Shown: positions 60,771-64,000 of the stretch, one piece after another
Numbering within the stretch: the stretch's first letter is position 1
Layout: each line of letters starts with the position of its first letter
DNA from: Brachionus plicatilis
Lineage: Eukaryota > Rotifera > Eurotatoria > Ploima > Brachionidae
Direction: 5' to 3'
NCBI GenBank assembly: GCA_010279815.1
Contig: QEOQ01000508.1
Location: forward strand, 2,542,457 to 2,606,456
Length of the DNA stretch: 64,000 nucleotides
Notes under the pieces: model-generated
Database searches by the model: none
Seen by the model: only the letters and a program-made list of their open reading frames with translations
Told to the model about the DNA's origin: nothing
Position numbers and translations under genes: made by a program

Positions 60771-63539
60771 ACAGTTAAGGGAAAAAATACCTAAAAGAAA
60801 AATTGCTTAAATTGTGTACAACTCTTTCTCTTTTTTTGGTTTTTGTAAATATTCCCTTTTTTTCGATTCCTTTTCTTTTTCATTCTTATTTATTTTAAAA
60901 AACATAAAAAAGTATTTTTTTTAAATTACGAACGTATATAATAATAATTTATATATTTTTTCTTTTGGGACAGTTTTCATAAGCTTGGCAAAGGAGCGAA
61001 AGCTCGAGTCATTATTTATTTATTTATTTTATGAACTTGCATGTCAAGTTGGCGTATTTTCGGATTTATTTTCCGGTAACGCTTTTGATTTAGTTCAAAA
61101 TTGTCAAGTTAAACTAGAAATTGAACCTCATGTACAATTCCAGATGTCATGGATCAAATACAATTTGCTTAATTTAATAAAATTTTAATCAATATTTACG
61201 CTTTATTTCATTTATTTCAGATTATTAATATATTTATCTTTTTAATTTCAGTTAATTACGAGAAAAATAGATAATTTTATTTATTTTAAAATTTACGTCT
61301 AGTAACGTAATTATCGATATTTACGTATTATCAAAAAACGATAACATTTATATATTTATTTAAATAAAGAAGTTTATCATCATCAACTTCAGGCTACTTT
61401 AATTTTAAATTTTTCGTTTTTTAGTCGACTTTTCAAATTTAAAGTCGACTCACAACACTAGTAAATATATTTTAGAAACTTAAATTTTTTTTGGTGACAA
61501 AAAAATTACAATAGCTACTAAAAAAAATTATTCTCATTTTTTAGAGTAACAAATTTTCTTTTGATCGAAATATTATTAGAATGAAATCAAAATAATAGTG
61601 CAAGGAAGTAATTCTTTTTCGTCAATATTTACCTATTCATACAAAGTAAATCTTAAGAATTTTATATTCAAAAGCATGAAGGCAATTAAAGTTTTGAATA
61701 AAAGAGCTGGGTGCTAAATTAAGAAAAAATCTTGATATGAATCGATAAATACAATCTGTTTAATGGAAATTGGTTAGTAGAACAAAAATTGTTTTTTCTC
61801 AAAACATTTGAAAAGAAAATAACCCTCGACTTCAAGTTGATTTAATTTCTTAATTTAAAAAAAGAAGGCAATAAGATTTTATTCATGAAAAAAAAATAAG
61901 CAATCGATTTCCAAGAATCTTTGTTTGATAGAATCAAAATTTATCAATACTTGATAATTATGAATTATGAATTGAAAGATTTTAAAGACACCACAATTAA
62001 TTTTATGCTTAATTTGCTTTTGAATCGTGTTAGATTCTATTAGATTTTCTAATAAATAAAAAAATTATTGATTAATTATCGAAAAATTTTCAGATAATAT
62101 TTATGGAAAAAAAATTCGTGATTATATCGAGGTTTAAAAGGGTTTCTTAGTACTGATTTTAATAAGAAAATTAAAAAGATTAATGATTGAAATTTCTATG
62201 ACTAATATTTAAAATCATTTTTTTCTTCTATGAAAAATATTATTTCAAACAGTTTTAAGTTTTAACAAAAGAGTTTTATCAAAAAATTGATACTATGACT
62301 CACTTAAATTTAAACAAAAGTCAAATCAAATTCTAAGAAGTAAGTATTTAATAAAGAATTCATTGTGGATAATATTATTTGTAAAAATTCAAAAACATAA
62401 CCAAAATTTAATTATATTCAATTTTTCTATATTTTCTAATATTTATATTCAAAGAAGTAACAATGTCAAACTCTTCAGATTAAGCTTTCGGAAAGGTTCC
62501 GAAAGAAAATAAAATACATCTAGCTTGTGATTATAATGGTAAATAAATCAAAATATAAAACTTATTGAAAATTGAATATTCAATATAATTTTTACAATTC
62601 TTTCATTTTAACTCTAAAATCTCAAATTCCTTTTAAAAAAAGAACAAATTGGATCAAGACATGTAATTTCTTTTAATTTTATCAATTAAATATTTACAAG
62701 TTTTTTTAATCCTTTAATTGAAGCAGAAATTATCCGGAAAGAAAATTTTTACTATAATTATTTTACATAATTTAAAAAATTCTGATATTAAAAGATTCAT
62801 TTAGAAATTATTTATTAAAAAAGCAATAATTTATCACTAATGTTCCTAGTGTAATATTTCTGATATGTTGTTATTATTTTTTTTTTCAGCAAGTCTCAGT
62901 TTTTAACACGCTTATTCAAAATTTTAATATAAGTTAGAACGATATGTAATTTTGTATTTAAATCCAGTTCAAATTACTCAATATTGTTATTAGAAGTCTA
63001 TGATATTTCAATTTTCAAAAATTAATGTTTCTTTTTTTATCTAAATCAATGCAACATGTCAAATTAATTTTTTGAAATTAAATCTAACAAAATGCAGCAT
63101 GCTAACAAAAGCATGCTGCATTTTGTTAGATTTATTTTGAGATCACAAAATATCGACTGAGAAATTAAAAAAATAAATCATTTGGAACTTTTATTTTTTG
63201 TTTACTTAATTTACCATTTAGGCTACTAAATCTAAAAAACATGGCTTCGAATATATTTTTATTTTAAAATATATTCTATTTAGATATATTATCAACTCCC
63301 AATGCTTTTTTCCTTGATTGCCTATGTTTCATTAGGCCATTTTTTCAAGGCTTTTTTAATTATTTTAGGGCGACTAGCACGTTATTTTTGTTGACATGTC
63401 TTATTAATTAATTTATAGATAATTTTAATTACACATATTGAATAAATAGTTAAATAAGTTTTTTTATAGGGCAGTGTCCAAAATCACACACTAAAGTCAG
63501 ATATATTGATTTCGAATATAATAAGCTCTATCAAATTCT
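60771..63539. other. No gene seen; scattered repeat ends
   Basis: AT-rich. A GTCGACT/AACAC fragment at about 61425-61460 resembles an end of the 3491 element. The perfect hairpin at 63080-63133 is listed separately. Confidence 0.4.
63080..63133. repeat. Perfect 23-bp hairpin with 8-nt loop
   Basis: Arms 63080-63102 and 63111-63133 are exact reverse complements containing ATGCAGCATGC; the loop is TAACAAAA, which itself repeats part of the arm. Function unknown. Confidence 0.9.
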
Positions 63540-63913
63540 GTCATTCTTGGGGTTGTGAAGTTGGTTTCAATTCGATCATATCAATTCAGAAAAACTTGAA
63601 TAACTTTTTTACTAAAAGAGATAATTTAGTTCTATAAAATGCTCAATTATAAGCAAATTTGCTTAATTCAGTAAAATAAGTCTGCAAAATACTCTGCAAT
63701 TTTATGCATTTTGCACGCCATTAAAAAGTATTCAAATTAATTGTGCACTCACTTTGCAGAGTTTTTGCAGACATATATATTCGGATTAAGCAAAGTTGCT
63801 TAAACATTAAGCATTTTACAGAACTAAATTATTCCTTATAGTAAAAAAGTTACTCAAATTTTTCTGAATTGAAACGATCGAATTGAAATGAACTTCACAG
63901 CCCCGTCATTCTT
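63540..63913. mobile_element. MULE-like foldback MITE, 9-bp target duplication
   Basis: Element 63549-63904 (356 bp), ends GGGGTTGTGAAGTTGGTTTC and (reverse complement) GGGGCTGTGAAGTTCATTTC, flanked by exact GTCATTCTT (63540-63548 and 63905-63913). Internal palindrome AGCAAATTTGCT next to a GTCTGCAAAATACTCTGCA segment, matching the layout of the 44993 and 46398 copies. Confidence 0.9.
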
Positions 63914-64000
63914 TATGAAATTTGGTTAATTTCTTTACAATACTGGGAAATTTTTTTTATTAATTTATGCAATGTGAATAAAAATTTCATAATATTAAAA

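Noticed and set aside
60985..61188. 67-codon ORF on plus strand
   Set aside because: Low-complexity composition, no motif, no splice context; not better than chance in AT-rich DNA.
1..64000. CRISPR array or prokaryotic operon
   Set aside because: No regularly spaced repeats; the genes are spliced and animal-type.

Overview
This is a metazoan nuclear genome window. It is very AT-rich, uses the standard code, has spliced genes with GT-AG introns from about 40 bp to over 3 kb, and encodes an animal-type gene set (Mind bomb, NELF-C/D, ABCA1-type transporter, UBA2, eEF1B, membrane dipeptidase). Compact AT-rich exons, FLYWCH/MULE transposons and abundant foldback elements would fit a rotifer (Brachionus-like) or another AT-rich spiralian, but the phylum is inference. 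All gene models below were built by hand: exons were joined so that splice phase is kept and the protein stays collinear with the known family.

Layout. 1-8825 (-): 5' two thirds of an ABCA1/4/7-class lipid transporter, running off the left edge. 11262-12106 (+): eEF1B, two exons. 14363-15664: decayed MULE transposase end, a mariner-like foldback element and a repeat-containing ORF fragment. 15933-18649 (-): UBA2, the SUMO E1 catalytic subunit, five exons. 19340-20022: decayed LINE 3' end with poly(A), then a 555-bp assembly gap. 22609-23913: internally deleted MULE with FLYWCH gene, terminal inverted repeats and a 10-bp target duplication. 24591-28225 and 35685-38609 (+): three membrane dipeptidase (DPEP) paralogs, interrupted by a decayed LINE (30020-32413), an LTR-like direct-repeat pair (32414-33251) and a frameshifted PRCC C-terminal exon (33717-34164). 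39390-42611: retroelement debris and a foldback MITE. 43326-50184 (-): complete seven-exon MIB1-type E3 ubiquitin ligase. 50652-55206 (+): complete five-exon NELF-C/D, divergent from MIB1 and with a small two-exon gene nested antisense in its second intron. 56774-58988 (-): the last two exons of a second Mind bomb paralog whose 5' part would lie beyond the right edge. 59000-64000: no intact gene, only MITEs, a LINE relic and a long perfect hairpin.

Most notable: (i) the three DPEP genes have diverged ends but a nearly identical central tract including its intron, the signature of gene conversion, and they differ in intron positions; (ii) several short inverted-repeat elements can be delimited exactly by 8-, 9- or 10-bp target duplications, which sorts them into hAT-like and MULE-like families; (iii) the MULE-like MITEs carry an internal palindrome whose sequence differs between copies while pairing is kept; (iv) nested and duplicated gene architecture around NELF-C/D and Mind bomb. 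I found no convincing wholly new molecular system; the MITE and gene-conversion patterns are the best leads.
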